From: an uncultured Prevotella sp.
Lineage (GTDB): Bacteria; Bacteroidota; Bacteroidia; Bacteroidales; Bacteroidaceae
Direction: 5' to 3'
DNA length: 33,264 bases
Assembly: GCA_945787895.1 (NCBI GenBank)
Contig: CALZJQ010000016.1
Coordinates: forward strand, 1 to 33,264
Positions 14,606 to 23,639 of this stretch are shown in pieces; within the stretch, counting starts at the first letter, position 1, and the number at the start of each line of letters is the position of its first letter. Position numbers and translations under genes: made by a program. Below the pieces are notes generated by a model, which saw only the letters and a program-made list of their open reading frames with translations, searched no databases and had not been told where the DNA came from.

Positions 14606-16618
14606 TCACAATCCCTCTGGCAGTGCTATGCCTTTCTCTCTTGCCCGCTCTGCATTTCTCATGCGTATGGTCTTCTGCTTGTCGGCTTTCTGCTTGGTGA
14701 TGCTGGCTGGTTTTTGTTTATCGAGTGGAATATCGTTGAGTCTCCATTCACGTGTGACGTCCCATTTGGCACGACAAGCGACTTTTTCCTGGAAGTAATA
14801 TACCTCCTCTGGCTGTAAGTCTTCGTCAATGTCACCCGTATCCCATTTCCCGTTGTCATTTCTATCGACGAATGCTCGCAAGAAGTATTCTCCCGGATTG
14901 ACGTAATAGAACTCTGCTACTCCATCTACGACGGGTGCTTCCTTGATGACTTTTTCTGAATTGTCGATTATCTGTACGATGACCGTGCCTTCTCCTTCAT
15001 ATATGGGCTTGATGAAGAGTGTGCTGTATGAGTTAAGTTCATTGACCTTGAAACCAGCCTTGTAAGGTTTTGATGTAAGTCCGTAGATGTCTTCAAAGGC
15101 GAGGGTATCTATTTCCAGACTATACTCTGCATCAGGTTCCCACTCGGCAATTATCTCCATATTGCGTGGTGTGGCATGCTCATCAGTGCGTTGTCGTAGT
15201 CTGAAGGGGGCGTTATACCATAGTGTATCTTGTTTGACGTAAAGGTGTATGGCAGCAGAGTCGAGCCTTGCGAGAGGTCTTGGGAAGTCGATGGTGATGT
15301 TACCATCGGGCGCAATGCTGTTCTGTCCGCCGTACTTTGGCTCCAACCGTTTGATGGGGAAGATGGTATCTTTGATTTCCTCCGTGGCTTTCTTTCTTTT
15401 TTTCTCTAATTGCTTGTACCATTCCTCCATCTCTTTCTTGAGGTTTTTCATACGTTTTTCGTATGATACCTTTGCAAGAACTTCAAGGGTGTCGGTCTGT
15501 GGTACGAGATTTCCGAGCGAGTCGGTCGTCTCATAGGTCATGGCAATGTTGAGAGTGTCTTGATTTACGAGTATTGTGTCGCGGAGCCAGTAAGTGACGG
15601 TGTCGATTTTCTGCGTTGCTTCCACGATGAATGCGCTGTCACTGTCGAAGTTGAGCCCCTTTATCTCCGGCAGTTTCGTGCCTGGTCCGCTAAAGAAGAC
15701 GGAGAAGCACTCAGGCTCTTTTCTCTCTACCTTGAGGAAGAAGCGGTCAGCCTGTGCCTTGACAAATTGGCGCAGCACTATGTCGTCGGGCAGGAAATGT
15801 GTATAAGGTACTCTTTTTATATCCTTGATATGAAGCGTATCAGTCCATATCGTGTCCTGTCGGATGTCTGGTTTGTAAGAAGGTACTATGAGTTGGTGGT
15901 CGAAAGCGATAGCCTCAGCAGCAGAGGAGTAGAAGAAATTGCCGTCCATATCGTTGAGAGCTACTACTCTGTATGTGCCTGGTGCTATGCCGCGTATGAT
16001 AAATCTGCCCCTTGAGTCTGTGCGTGATACCCGCTGTATCGGTTCTTTCTCGAACAGGGCGTTGAGTCCTGAGAATGCTGCTCCGTTTTTTATGCTGTCT
16101 ATAGCGAGGCTATCTACACGGTAAAGTCCTACGAGTGAGCCTTTCACGGGTTCGAGGTTCTCGGCATTGAGCACAGTTCCCGCCACCTCCAGTGTGTCAA
16201 TCTTGTCGCCTGTGGAGAAACAATAGGTATAGTTTCCCATGGGGTTGCCCTCGTTGTTGTCGCTGATGGCGTCGGAGAAGTCAATGGTATAGGTGGTGTT
16301 TTCCTTCATTGTGTCCTTGAATTCAACGATAATTCGCTTTCCTGCCGCCTTGATATCGGGCTGTTCTATCTGTGGTGGTGAGATGACTACTTTTTCCGAA
16401 GCGTTTTCGAGTTTGATAAACTCATCAAAGTTGATGATGACTTTTTTTGTTTTTGCGTTCGTACCTCTGTCCTCTGGTAGAGTACTTATCACTTTTGGTG
16501 GTTTTTCATCGTACCATCCTCCGTCTGGACTTCCCATTCTGGCACATGAAATCAGTGCTGTCCACACTGTGAGGAAAGCCATTATTGTCGCTGAAAAATA
16601 TATTGTTCGTTTATCCAT
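14606..16618 (-). CDS. Ig-like (Big_5-type) domain lipoprotein, 670 aa
   Basis: The start MDKRTIYFSATIMAFLTVWT leads to a lipobox ALISC with Cys25. Residues about 38-140 form a Big_5/SbsA-type Ig-like domain (PPKVISTLPEDRGTNAKTKK, IINFDEFIKL, YTIDFSDAISDNNEGN). Further beta domains follow, including a carboxypeptidase-regulatory-like piece (about 150-240: AGTVLNAENLEPVKGSLVGL) and another after 560 (GVAEFYYVNPGEYFLRAFVD). The final 40 residues are very basic. The start overlaps the end of the GH3 gene by 8 nt, so the two are translationally coupled. Bacteroidota proteins of this shape are cell-surface lipoproteins of unknown role; a structural or assembly function is inferred. Confidence 0.88.
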   Translation of the reverse strand: MDKRTIYFSATIMAFLTVWTALISCARMGSPDGGWYDEKPPKVISTLPEDRGTNAKTKKVIINFDEFIKLENASEKVVISPPQIEQPDIKAAGKRIIVEFKDTMKENTTYTIDFSDAISDNNEGNPMGNYTYCFSTGDKIDTLEVAGTVLNAENLEPVKGSLVGLYRVDSLAIDSIKNGAAFSGLNALFEKEPIQRVSRTDSRGRFIIRGIAPGTYRVVALNDMDGNFFYSSAAEAIAFDHQLIVPSYKPDIRQDTIWTDTLHIKDIKRVPYTHFLPDDIVLRQFVKAQADRFFLKVERKEPECFSVFFSGPGTKLPEIKGLNFDSDSAFIVEATQKIDTVTYWLRDTILVNQDTLNIAMTYETTDSLGNLVPQTDTLEVLAKVSYEKRMKNLKKEMEEWYKQLEKKRKKATEEIKDTIFPIKRLEPKYGGQNSIAPDGNITIDFPRPLARLDSAAIHLYVKQDTLWYNAPFRLRQRTDEHATPRNMEIIAEWEPDAEYSLEIDTLAFEDIYGLTSKPYKAGFKVNELNSYSTLFIKPIYEGEGTVIVQIIDNSEKVIKEAPVVDGVAEFYYVNPGEYFLRAFVDRNDNGKWDTGDIDEDLQPEEVYYFQEKVACRAKWDVTREWRLNDIPLDKQKPASITKQKADKQKTIRMRNAERAREKGIALPEGL

Positions 16619-18128
16619 TGTATGCGTTCATCCTTAGCAGTTCATCGATGTGTTCACGGCTATTGGATAGTCTTGGCACCTTGTTTTGCCCTCCAAGTTT
16701 TCCTCTTTGCTTCATCCATTCTTCAAAGAGTCCGTCGGAAGCGACCACTATCTTCAGCCTTACCATATTGATGTCCTTGTATCTCTTTGCCTCATAGTCG
16801 GAGTTTAGTTCCTGCAGTTTTGCGTCGAGGGTATCTGCAAAGGCTTCCACATCATCGGGAGGGCACGAAAATTCGATGACCCACTGATGGTGCGGCACTA
16901 CGTCCTTGTCTCTGAACACAGGTGCTGCGGTGTATTCTCTCACCTGTGCTCCATGCTTCTGGCAGGCATATTGCAGTCCTTTTTCTGCATTGTCGATGAT
17001 GAGTTCCTCTCCAAAGGCATTGATAAAATGCTTTGTCCTACCTGTTATCACAAACTTATATGGGTTCTTTGATGTAAACCTCACTGTATCGCCGATGAGA
17101 TAACGCCACAGTCCGCATGAGGTAGTGATGAGCATAGCGTAGTTCTTTCCTGTCTCCACACCCTCGAGCGGCACTACTGTAGGGTTGTCCTTGCCAAACT
17201 CATCCATTGGTATAAATTCATAGAACACTCCATAGTCCAGCATGAGAAGCATACTGCTGTCCGTAGGATCGTCCTGTAGTCCGAAGAATCCCTCCGATGC
17301 GTTGTATGTCTCCATGTAGTGCATATTGGGGGAGGTGATGAGAGTCTCGTATGCTTTGCGGTAAGGCGTGAATGCTATGCCGCCATGGAAGAACACTTCA
17401 AGGTTAGGCCATACCTCTTCGAGGTGCTGCTTTCCCGAGAGTTCCATGACGCGTTGCAGTACGGACATCATCCACGACGGCACGCCAGAGATATTGGTCA
17501 CGTTCTTGTTGAGACATATTTCTGCTATCTTGTCTCGCTTTACCTCAAAGTCAGATATGAGGGCGGTGCGCTTGTCTGGCACGCGTATAAGATTCACCAG
17601 CGGGTTGATGTTCTCGATAAGTATTGCACTAAGGTCACCGACGAGTGAGCCTGCCGCATTATAGTTTGGCGAGTGGGAGCCTCCGAGAATGAGGGACCTG
17701 CCGTCAAAGAGTCTGCTCCTGGGATTGTTTCTCAAATAGAGAGCCACGGCATCAGTACCACCTTTGTAGTGGATGTCCTGAAGTCCTTCGTAGCTTATGG
17801 GGATAAACTTCGACTTGTCGTTAGTAGTTCCTGATGACTTGGCATACCATTTTACGGCGCCTCGCCACAGTATGTCTTTTTCGCCATGTCGCATACGGTC
17901 AATGTCGCCTTTGAGCTCCTCGTAGGTATTCACGGGGACATTGCGTACAAAGTCTTCATACGAACGCATCATATTGAAGATATGGTTGCGTCCATATTCC
18001 GTATCGCTTGCCTTTGCGAGCAGATGTCTGAGCACTTCAGCCTGCATCTGTACGCCCTCCTTCCTGTGTCGCTCAAGTTCTTTCTGTCGCTTATGGAAGA
18101 ACAATCTTGCTATTGATGTAATTCCCAT
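16611..18128 (-). CDS. GH3 auxin-responsive promoter family protein
   Basis: This 505-aa protein belongs to the GH3 family, acyl-adenylate-forming amidosynthetases related to ANL enzymes. Visible signatures are the phosphate-binding-like YAKSSGTTNDKSKFIP (about 92-107), the middle YNASEGFFGLQDD and the C-terminal GLWRYLIGDTVRFTSKNPYK followed by GRTKHFINAFGEEL. Plant GH3s join jasmonate or auxin to amino acids; in Bacteroidota the substrate is unknown. There is no signal peptide, so it should act in the cytoplasm. It is the first gene of a two-gene operon with the Ig-like lipoprotein (8-nt overlap), behind a good promoter. Confidence 0.95.
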   Translation of the reverse strand: MGITSIARLFFHKRQKELERHRKEGVQMQAEVLRHLLAKASDTEYGRNHIFNMMRSYEDFVRNVPVNTYEELKGDIDRMRHGEKDILWRGAVKWYAKSSGTTNDKSKFIPISYEGLQDIHYKGGTDAVALYLRNNPRSRLFDGRSLILGGSHSPNYNAAGSLVGDLSAILIENINPLVNLIRVPDKRTALISDFEVKRDKIAEICLNKNVTNISGVPSWMMSVLQRVMELSGKQHLEEVWPNLEVFFHGGIAFTPYRKAYETLITSPNMHYMETYNASEGFFGLQDDPTDSSMLLMLDYGVFYEFIPMDEFGKDNPTVVPLEGVETGKNYAMLITTSCGLWRYLIGDTVRFTSKNPYKFVITGRTKHFINAFGEELIIDNAEKGLQYACQKHGAQVREYTAAPVFRDKDVVPHHQWVIEFSCPPDDVEAFADTLDAKLQELNSDYEAKRYKDINMVRLKIVVASDGLFEEWMKQRGKLGGQNKVPRLSNSREHIDELLRMNAYNG

Positions 18129-18211
18129 TACCTCATTGTCGATTTTTTCAAATAGTGCAAAAACTCTAAATATCGAGTCATGCGGATACTTGTGTTATTG
18201 ATAAATTTCTG

Positions 18212-18243
18212 CAAAATTACTTATTTATCATCACATAACCAAA
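18212..18243 (-). promoter_or_regulatory. Predicted promoter for the GH3/Ig-like operon
   Basis: TTTG (18240-18243, minus strand) and TAATTTTG (18212-18219) are separated by 20 nt, a full consensus match. Transcription near 18206 leaves a leader of about 78 nt. Confidence 0.65.
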
Positions 18244-18523
18244 TAATGACTGTTGAAAAATGTCGTTTGGCGGTTTGGTGGTAGTACATAGTTGTGAGTT
18301 TAGGTTGTCGGATATTGGTTGAAAGTCGTATATCACGCAAGCTGCCGAATGCACCATCAAGTAAGGATGCATCTACAAAGAGTACTACGACCGTACAACC
18401 ATATAACCTTAAAACCGAAGAAGTTGAAGCCCAGCGAAACTTCAATATTTAATTGGCTAAATCCTGTGCATTTTTTATCACTACAAACTGGACACCCTAA
18501 TTATTAACCAAACAACCAAACAC
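18244..18523. other. Non-coding spacer with degenerate repeat phrases
   Basis: Between the GH3 promoter and the MITE-like element. It holds a copy (18385-18444) of the phrase containing AAAACCGAAGAAGTTGAAGC, also at 32561-32596 and, inverted, around 8634-8697, and an AACCAAACAACC run next to the element. No gene is supported. Confidence 0.55.
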
Positions 18524-18527
18524 TTAA

Positions 18528-18814
18528 GGTGGGTTCTATTAATTCGCTTTGTAATATTTTGGATTTATTTTCGAGGACAAATTGTAAGTTGAAGAGGGTT
18601 TCTGTCCCCCGATAACGGGGGAACCGAAGGGGGTGTAAAGACCATTGACCGTAGCGGGCTACGTGACCGATGAGACTTACGATTTGTACCGAAAAGAAAC
18701 CAAAAGATGACAAAACGTCAAACCTACAGAATTAATATTTTTGACGGTGGGACTATGAAATTGATGAACACTTCTAAAAAATCAGATATGTGTGAATAAT
18801 TAATAGAACCCACC
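18528..18814 (+). mobile_element. MITE-like element, copy 1 (287 bp)
   Basis: The ends are inverted copies of GGTGGGTTCTATTAATTC. The element is flanked on both sides by TTAA (18524-18527 and 18815-18818), a 4-bp target duplication. It contains no gene. Compared with the inverted copy at 24316-24507 it is almost identical but carries about 95 bp more in two blocks, one after position 18600 with a perfect CCCCCG-ATAA-CGGGGG hairpin and one of about 45 bp near the right end. The inner part has a palindromic GTAGCGGGCTAC. A non-autonomous element moved by a transposase elsewhere is the simplest reading. Confidence 0.85.
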
Positions 18815-20092
18815 TTAAGAAAACACTAATGTGAAAAGCCTTTCATCTGAAAGGCACTCGGAAGCCAAGCGATGGATAGACTCTGGAGAGACTGCATCGA
18901 CGTTCTCTAACAGACGGGGGATAGACTTTTGAGTCCCTTTGTGCAGATATTGCTTCGCCATGCTGATGGCATAGTTCTCAGCGTTCTCTGCTGAAAGGGC
19001 TATCTGCCCCTTCAACTGTCTCTTGGCTGCATTCAACGTGCGTAATGTAAGTGGCGACTTAGCCAAACTATGCAACTCTCTCTTCACTAATCTGATGCAA
19101 CGATTGACATCATGCGGGTCACATCCGAAATAGACAGTCCATAACAAGGCATCCGTATATTCCGTCATATTGCTCTCCACGTTATACACCAATCCGCGAC
19201 GTTCACGCAGCGACAGATTCAAACGAGAGTTCATACTCGGTCCGCCAAGGATATTGTTAAGGACGAAAAGCGGTAAGCGGTATTTCTCTATATCACCATG
19301 GAAAACCGTTCCTATCATCACGTGCGACTGATGGGTCATCTGCTCACTGTCGTCCATGCGTGCGCCGAGGAGCTCCTCCTTCATGCCCCTGAACGCATAT
19401 TCCCCTTCACGTCTGCTCTCAAAGACTTCCCCCGCCCTGCTTTCATGCGTGTCACCGAAAGCCTTTTCCAACCGCCTGACAAGCATACGGAAATCCACGT
19501 TGCCCGACACGTAGAATACACATCTCTCCGGACGGTACATTCTTCGAGTAAAGCGCAGGCAGTCAGCAGTAGTAAAAGCTCTCACAGTCTCCTTCTCTCC
19601 AAGGACGTTATGCCCGATGGAATGGTGAGAAAAGACGATGTTCTCATATTCATCATATATCAATTCGGCAGGAGAGTCGCGGTAACTGTCTATCTCATCG
19701 CACACCACCTCTTTCTCTTTCTCCAATTCATGCTCGGGATACACGCTGGAGAAGACGATGTCACTGAGCAAATCGACAGCCTTTGCAAAGTGCTGGCGCA
19801 AAATGGCTGCATAGTAGAACGTGTCCTCCTTTGTCGTAAAAGCATTGAGCTCGCCACCTACAAGCTCCAGAGTATTAATGACTTGCAGAGGAGAACGACG
19901 CTCTGTACCCTTGAATGTAGTATGCTCGCAGAAATGCGCAAGCCCCTCTTCGCCATCCATCTCATCCCTCGAACCGGCATCAATGGCATATCCGCAATAT
20001 ACCACCTCACCCATACGTGGCAGATGTATTATCCGCAAGCCATTCTTCAGTCTATGTGTGTTGTATGTCATATTGCTGTTCGTAATGTCCAT
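18815..20092 (-). CDS. M16 family zinc metallopeptidase (pitrilysin-like)
   Basis: A 425-aa single-unit M16 peptidase. The inverted zinc motif HxxEH is intact (His53-Phe-Cys-Glu56-His57), with the third ligand Glu133 in EVVCDEIDSYRDSP 76 residues later, as the family requires. The C-terminal half has the substrate-clamp features (GGPSMNSRLNLSLRERRGLV). There is no signal peptide, so it should degrade peptides in the cytoplasm or be exported by an unseen route. The start is MDITNSNM or the second Met eight codons later. The stop codon lies in the TTAA duplication of the MITE-like element, which thus borders the gene without damaging it. It sits 64 nt downstream of the Rpn gene, probably in one transcript. 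Confidence 0.95.
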   Translation of the reverse strand: MDITNSNMTYNTHRLKNGLRIIHLPRMGEVVYCGYAIDAGSRDEMDGEEGLAHFCEHTTFKGTERRSPLQVINTLELVGGELNAFTTKEDTFYYAAILRQHFAKAVDLLSDIVFSSVYPEHELEKEKEVVCDEIDSYRDSPAELIYDEYENIVFSHHSIGHNVLGEKETVRAFTTADCLRFTRRMYRPERCVFYVSGNVDFRMLVRRLEKAFGDTHESRAGEVFESRREGEYAFRGMKEELLGARMDDSEQMTHQSHVMIGTVFHGDIEKYRLPLFVLNNILGGPSMNSRLNLSLRERRGLVYNVESNMTEYTDALLWTVYFGCDPHDVNRCIRLVKRELHSLAKSPLTLRTLNAAKRQLKGQIALSAENAENYAISMAKQYLHKGTQKSIPRLLENVDAVSPESIHRLASECLSDERLFTLVFS

Positions 20093-20106
20093 GCCTACTT
20101 CCGCAC

Positions 20107-20156
20107 AACCGTATAACCTTATAACCGAAACAGATAACCGTATAACCTTATAACCG
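20107..20156 (-). repeat. Tandem 21-bp repeat in the Rpn/M16 spacer
   Basis: A perfect 21-bp unit (inner part ACCGTATAACCTTATAACC) occurs at 20107-20127 and 20136-20156, giving a 29-bp period. It fills nearly all of the spacer and ends exactly at the Rpn stop codon. It belongs to the same phrase family as 26564-26668. Confidence 0.8.
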
Positions 20157-21176
20157 TTATTTTGAAATCATCTCTTTTATTTCTCCTTCGCTCATACCAG
20201 TTGCAATGGAAATAGTCGCAATGTCAATGCCTTTGGCGATAAGGCGGTGTATGGTCTCCATCTTTTCTTTCTCCATGCCTTTCTCCATGCCTTTCTCCAT
20301 GCCTTTCTCCATACCTTTCTCCATGCCTTTCTCCATGCCTTTCTCCATGCCCTCTTTAATTCCTTTCTCAATGCCCTCTTTAATTCCTTTCTCAATGCCC
20401 TCTTTAATTCCTTTCTCAATGCCCTCGTCATATCCATTCTTCAATCCTTTTTCATATCCTTCCCTATGTGCGCTGTTATAGAAAGTGCGCTCAGTACGGA
20501 TTATGTCCCAGAACTTATCATAGCCGAGCAACTGGGCATCGGTGTAAGCAGACTCTTCCACTACGGCCAGCGCCTTGTTGATTTCAGGACTGTCGAGCAG
20601 TTCCTGTGGCACATCTCTTGTCTTCTCTTCTATCTCTGTCAAATATCTGAGCCACAGCACCTTCATCTTCTTCTCAGAGATAGTCTGGGGAGTAAATTTC
20701 GGCAATTCGACAAACACAAGATGCAAACCATCTATGACCTTGTTGGAATACATCTCATGCACCATCCTGTAGTAGTGATAGTAGTCATCCACGTCTTTTT
20801 CAAAGACATCGTTGACGATGTTGAGAGAATAGACAGGCTCCAGGAGTCTGTAGTCCTCACCGCTGTCCATCTGCCTTACGTACGCCTTGGCAGAATTGAA
20901 CATCACTCTCTGCATGAATTCCCTCGACCATACCATCTGCATCTCGACAATAAACTGCCTTCCCCTGTTGTCCCTGCATCTTACATCGACGATGCTGTAC
21001 TTGCGCAGCGGTGTCTCCGGAACCAGTTCTGCCGGGAGGTATTCTACCGATTCTATCTCTTCTTCCTCCTTCAGTGGAAGCAGAGCATTGAGCAGACTGA
21101 TTACCAAATCAGGATGCTCGCCAAATACTTTCTTGAATGTAAGATCCGCTTTTGGATCAAGATATTTCTTTGCCAT
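20157..21176 (-). CDS. Rpn / PD-(D/E)XK nuclease family protein (transposase-like)
   Basis: A 339-aa protein of the Rpn family (PDDEXK_2, 'putative transposase'), beginning MAKKYLDPKADLTFKKVFGE, which is the standard start. The nuclease core shows Asp64 in SIVDVRCRD and Glu78-x-Gln80 in FIVEMQM, the variant PD-(D/E)XK active site. The C-terminal tail holds (GIEKGIKE)x3 at 252-275 and (GMEK)x7 at 276-303. Rpn proteins cut DNA and promote RecA-independent recombination, and their tails often carry variable repeats. Several copies per genome are usual; a second one lies at the right edge. A promoter with TATTTTTG lies 19 nt upstream. Confidence 0.93.
   Translation of the reverse strand: MAKKYLDPKADLTFKKVFGEHPDLVISLLNALLPLKEEEEIESVEYLPAELVPETPLRKYSIVDVRCRDNRGRQFIVEMQMVWSREFMQRVMFNSAKAYVRQMDSGEDYRLLEPVYSLNIVNDVFEKDVDDYYHYYRMVHEMYSNKVIDGLHLVFVELPKFTPQTISEKKMKVLWLRYLTEIEEKTRDVPQELLDSPEINKALAVVEESAYTDAQLLGYDKFWDIIRTERTFYNSAHREGYEKGLKNGYDEGIEKGIKEGIEKGIKEGIEKGIKEGMEKGMEKGMEKGMEKGMEKGMEKGMEKEKMETIHRLIAKGIDIATISIATGMSEGEIKEMISK
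20268..20423 (-). repeat. In-frame minisatellite in the Rpn gene
   Basis: Seven 12-bp units encode GMEK (20268-20351) and three 24-bp units encode GIEKGIKE (20352-20423). Units are near-identical, so copy number probably changes by slippage; all unit lengths are multiples of three, keeping the frame. Confidence 0.9.
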
Positions 21177-21194
21177 AGTGTTTCAATTTTTGCG

Positions 21195-21202
21195 CAAAAA
21201 TA
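21195..21202 (-). promoter_or_regulatory. Predicted -7 element for the Rpn/M16 unit
   Basis: TATTTTTG followed by CG on the minus strand; transcription would start about 10 nt before the ATG at 21176. No clear -33. Confidence 0.45.
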
Positions 21203-21501
21203 CTACATTTTTTTTGTAAGAACGAATTACAACTGTTAATTTTTCTCATCTTCCGCCTACTTTCTCATTTGAGGTGGGTCCTGTCATTCCCCGACTCCGA
21301 CAATTCCATCACGAAGCATTGACATTTTGCAACGAAAACAAGGAATTTCCTTACACTCTGACCTCCATTTTTCTCCCGCCTCACAAGTCCTTCCACAAGA
21401 AAAGGCTGTCAATGCTGACACATTCCATTCATTCCAAAGGAATAAAACATACAAAAGTAGTGAAAATCAGCAAAACTGGCAGGTTTTCCATATATTTTTA
21501 C

Positions 21502-21509
21502 TACCTTTG
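21502..21509 (+). promoter_or_regulatory. Predicted -7 element for the helicase gene
   Basis: TACCTTTG followed by CAGA, an excellent -7 match. The leader would be about 108 nt, a length common for DEAD-box RNA helicase genes that respond to cold. The -33 is weak. Confidence 0.55.
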
Positions 21510-21622
21510 CAGACAATTACCCGACATTCCCTACCGGAAAAATAATTCTCACCAATGCAGCGACATAGCGCAAAAGATAAGTCCGGCGAAAAGTAATAAC
21601 TCAAAAAAAACATTCCACATTG

Positions 21623-23581
21623 ATGACATTTGAAGCACTGGGCGTAAGAGAAGACATACGACGCGCCATCGAAGAACTGGGGTTTGAGCACCCCATGCCA
21701 GTACAGGAAAAGACCATTCCCTTCCTCCTCAACGCCACTGACGCCGACCTCATAGCACTGGCACAGACCGGCACAGGCAAGACAGCTGCCTTCGGACTGC
21801 CCCTCATACAGACTATCGACACCGAAGACCGCACCACGCAAGCCATCGTCGTAGCTCCGACAAGGGAACTGTGCCTGCAGATTGCCGACGACATGAAGGA
21901 CTTTGCAAAGTATATCAAGGGACTGCATATCGTGCCCGTATATGGAGGAACGTCAATCATCAACCAGCACCACGAACTGAAACATGGCGCACAGATTATC
22001 GTTGCCACGCCGGGACGACTCATAGACCTCAAGAACCGTGGCTATGCCAAGCTCGACAACGTAAGCCGTATCGTGCTCGACGAAGCCGACGAGATGCTCA
22101 ACATGGGCTTCTCAGAAAGCATCAACGAGATTTTCGAGTCAATACCTGAAAACCACAGCACGCTGCTCTTCTCTGCTACAATGTCACGCGAGGTAGAAAG
22201 AGTGGCGAAACAATACCTGCGCAACTACGAGGAGATTGTCGTAGGCTCACGCAACGAGGGAGCGGAGAACGTCAACCACGTCTATTACCTCGTCAATGCC
22301 AAAGACAAATACCTCGCCCTGAAGCGCGTCGTGGATTACTACCCACGCATATATGCCATCATCTTCTGTCGCACGAAACTCGAGACACAGGAAGTGGCTG
22401 ACCACCTCATACGTGACGGATACAACGCCGACTCACTGCACGGTGACCTCTCGCAGCAGCAGAGAGACCTCACCATGCAGAAGTTTCGCCAGCATCTCAT
22501 ACAAATACTCGTGGCTACCGACGTGGCTGCACGGGGACTTGACGTCGATGACCTTACGCACGTCATCAACTATGGCATGCCCGACGACATAGAATCCTAC
22601 ACCCACCGCTCGGGCAGGACAGGCAGGGCAGGCAAGAAAGGCACTTCGATAGCCATCATACACACCCGTGAGAAGCACAAGATACGTGCCGTGGAGAAAC
22701 AGATAGGCAAGGACTTCGTAGATGGAGACCTGCCTACACCGCAGCAGATATGCACCAAACAACTATTCCGCGCCATCGACGAGATAGAGAAGACTGACGT
22801 CATAGAAGAGCAGATAGAGCCGTTCATGACCGAGATACGACGACACTTCGAATACGTGGACAAGGAGGACATACTGAAAAAGATGGTCAGCAGAGAGTTC
22901 GGACGCTTCCTTGAATATTATGCCGATGCACCGGAGATTATCAAGCCATCCACAAAGAAAGAGCGCACCGCACGGGGAGAACGCACCAATGCACGGGGAG
23001 AACGCGGCAAACGTACGGCAAAGACTGCCGAAAAAGGGTTCACGCGCCTTTTCATCAACCTCGGAAAAGACCACGGTTTCTATCCCGGAGAGGTCATGCA
23101 GTTCATCAACCGCCACGTAGAAGGCAGACAGGAAATAGGACATATCGACCTCATGGCAGGCTTCTCATTCATCGAAGTGCCTGAACGAGATGCGAGAAAG
23201 GTGATGAAAGCCATCGACGGCAAGTACTACAAAGGACGGCAAGTGCGTTGCAACGAGGACGGAAGCAAGCCAAGCGAGAGGACTAACAACTCACGACAAA
23301 CCCGCAAGTCATCAAGCCAAAATGACAACAGCGACCACTCACGCAAGCCAGAGCGCAAAAACAACGGTGACTTCTCACGCTATGAGAAAAAAAACAAGCG
23401 TGGCAAGAGAACAGACTTCGACTACGATACAGCAGCAATGCCAGAGACTGGAGATTGGAGGCAGTTCTTCAATATCCCCAATGACCAAAGCCGTCGCCGC
23501 TCAAAGAAAGCAGACCAACGCTCAGAAATGCCCGATTTCACCGAAGAAGGATGGGCACGTCGCCACCCAAAAAAGAAGTAA
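21623..23581 (+). CDS. DEAD-box RNA helicase (DeaD/CsdA-like)
   Basis: A 652-aa ATP-dependent RNA helicase for ribosome assembly and mRNA unfolding, often needed in the cold. All core motifs are present: Q motif (GFEHPMPVQ, about 20-28), motif I AQTGTGKT (47-54), Ia PTREL, Ib TPGR, II DEAD (153-156), III SAT (184-186), IV IIFCRT, V VATDVAARGLDV and VI HRSGRTGRAG (328-337). A DbpA-type RNA-binding domain follows at about 473-545 (FTRLFINLGKDHGFYPGEVM), then a basic Ser/Asn-rich tail. I use ATG 21623; the TTG one codon earlier is less likely. The gene is followed by the WbqC-like gene on the same strand after 97 nt. Confidence 0.97.
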   Translation: MTFEALGVREDIRRAIEELGFEHPMPVQEKTIPFLLNATDADLIALAQTGTGKTAAFGLPLIQTIDTEDRTTQAIVVAPTRELCLQIADDMKDFAKYIKGLHIVPVYGGTSIINQHHELKHGAQIIVATPGRLIDLKNRGYAKLDNVSRIVLDEADEMLNMGFSESINEIFESIPENHSTLLFSATMSREVERVAKQYLRNYEEIVVGSRNEGAENVNHVYYLVNAKDKYLALKRVVDYYPRIYAIIFCRTKLETQEVADHLIRDGYNADSLHGDLSQQQRDLTMQKFRQHLIQILVATDVAARGLDVDDLTHVINYGMPDDIESYTHRSGRTGRAGKKGTSIAIIHTREKHKIRAVEKQIGKDFVDGDLPTPQQICTKQLFRAIDEIEKTDVIEEQIEPFMTEIRRHFEYVDKEDILKKMVSREFGRFLEYYADAPEIIKPSTKKERTARGERTNARGERGKRTAKTAEKGFTRLFINLGKDHGFYPGEVMQFINRHVEGRQEIGHIDLMAGFSFIEVPERDARKVMKAIDGKYYKGRQVRCNEDGSKPSERTNNSRQTRKSSSQNDNSDHSRKPERKNNGDFSRYEKKNKRGKRTDFDYDTAAMPETGDWRQFFNIPNDQSRRRSKKADQRSEMPDFTEEGWARRHPKKK

Positions 23582-23639
23582 TCACAAGCCCACAGCCAAA
23601 GAGCAGCAGGCACCACAACAGCCCACAGCCCCCCTGGTG

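Larger units (their letters stand above)
21177..21622. other. Divergent intergenic region, no gene
   Basis: About 445 bp between the Rpn and helicase genes. It contains the Rpn -7 element (21195-21202), the helicase -7 element (21502-21509) and, at 21273-21289, GGTGGGTCCTGTCATTC, which resembles a decayed end of the MITE-like element. The remaining open frames look like chance. Confidence 0.55.

Noticed and set aside
20268-20423. CRISPR-like array
   Set aside because: Units are 12 and 24 bp without unique spacers and are in frame inside a protein gene.
20247-21239. 330-aa plus-strand frame opposite the Rpn gene
   Set aside because: It is the antisense shadow of the Rpn gene; its start is only the repeat read backwards (HAFLHAFLHAF).
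21274-21633. 119-aa plus-strand frame upstream of the helicase
   Set aside because: No family look, overlaps the helicase promoter and start, and begins in the element-like sequence.
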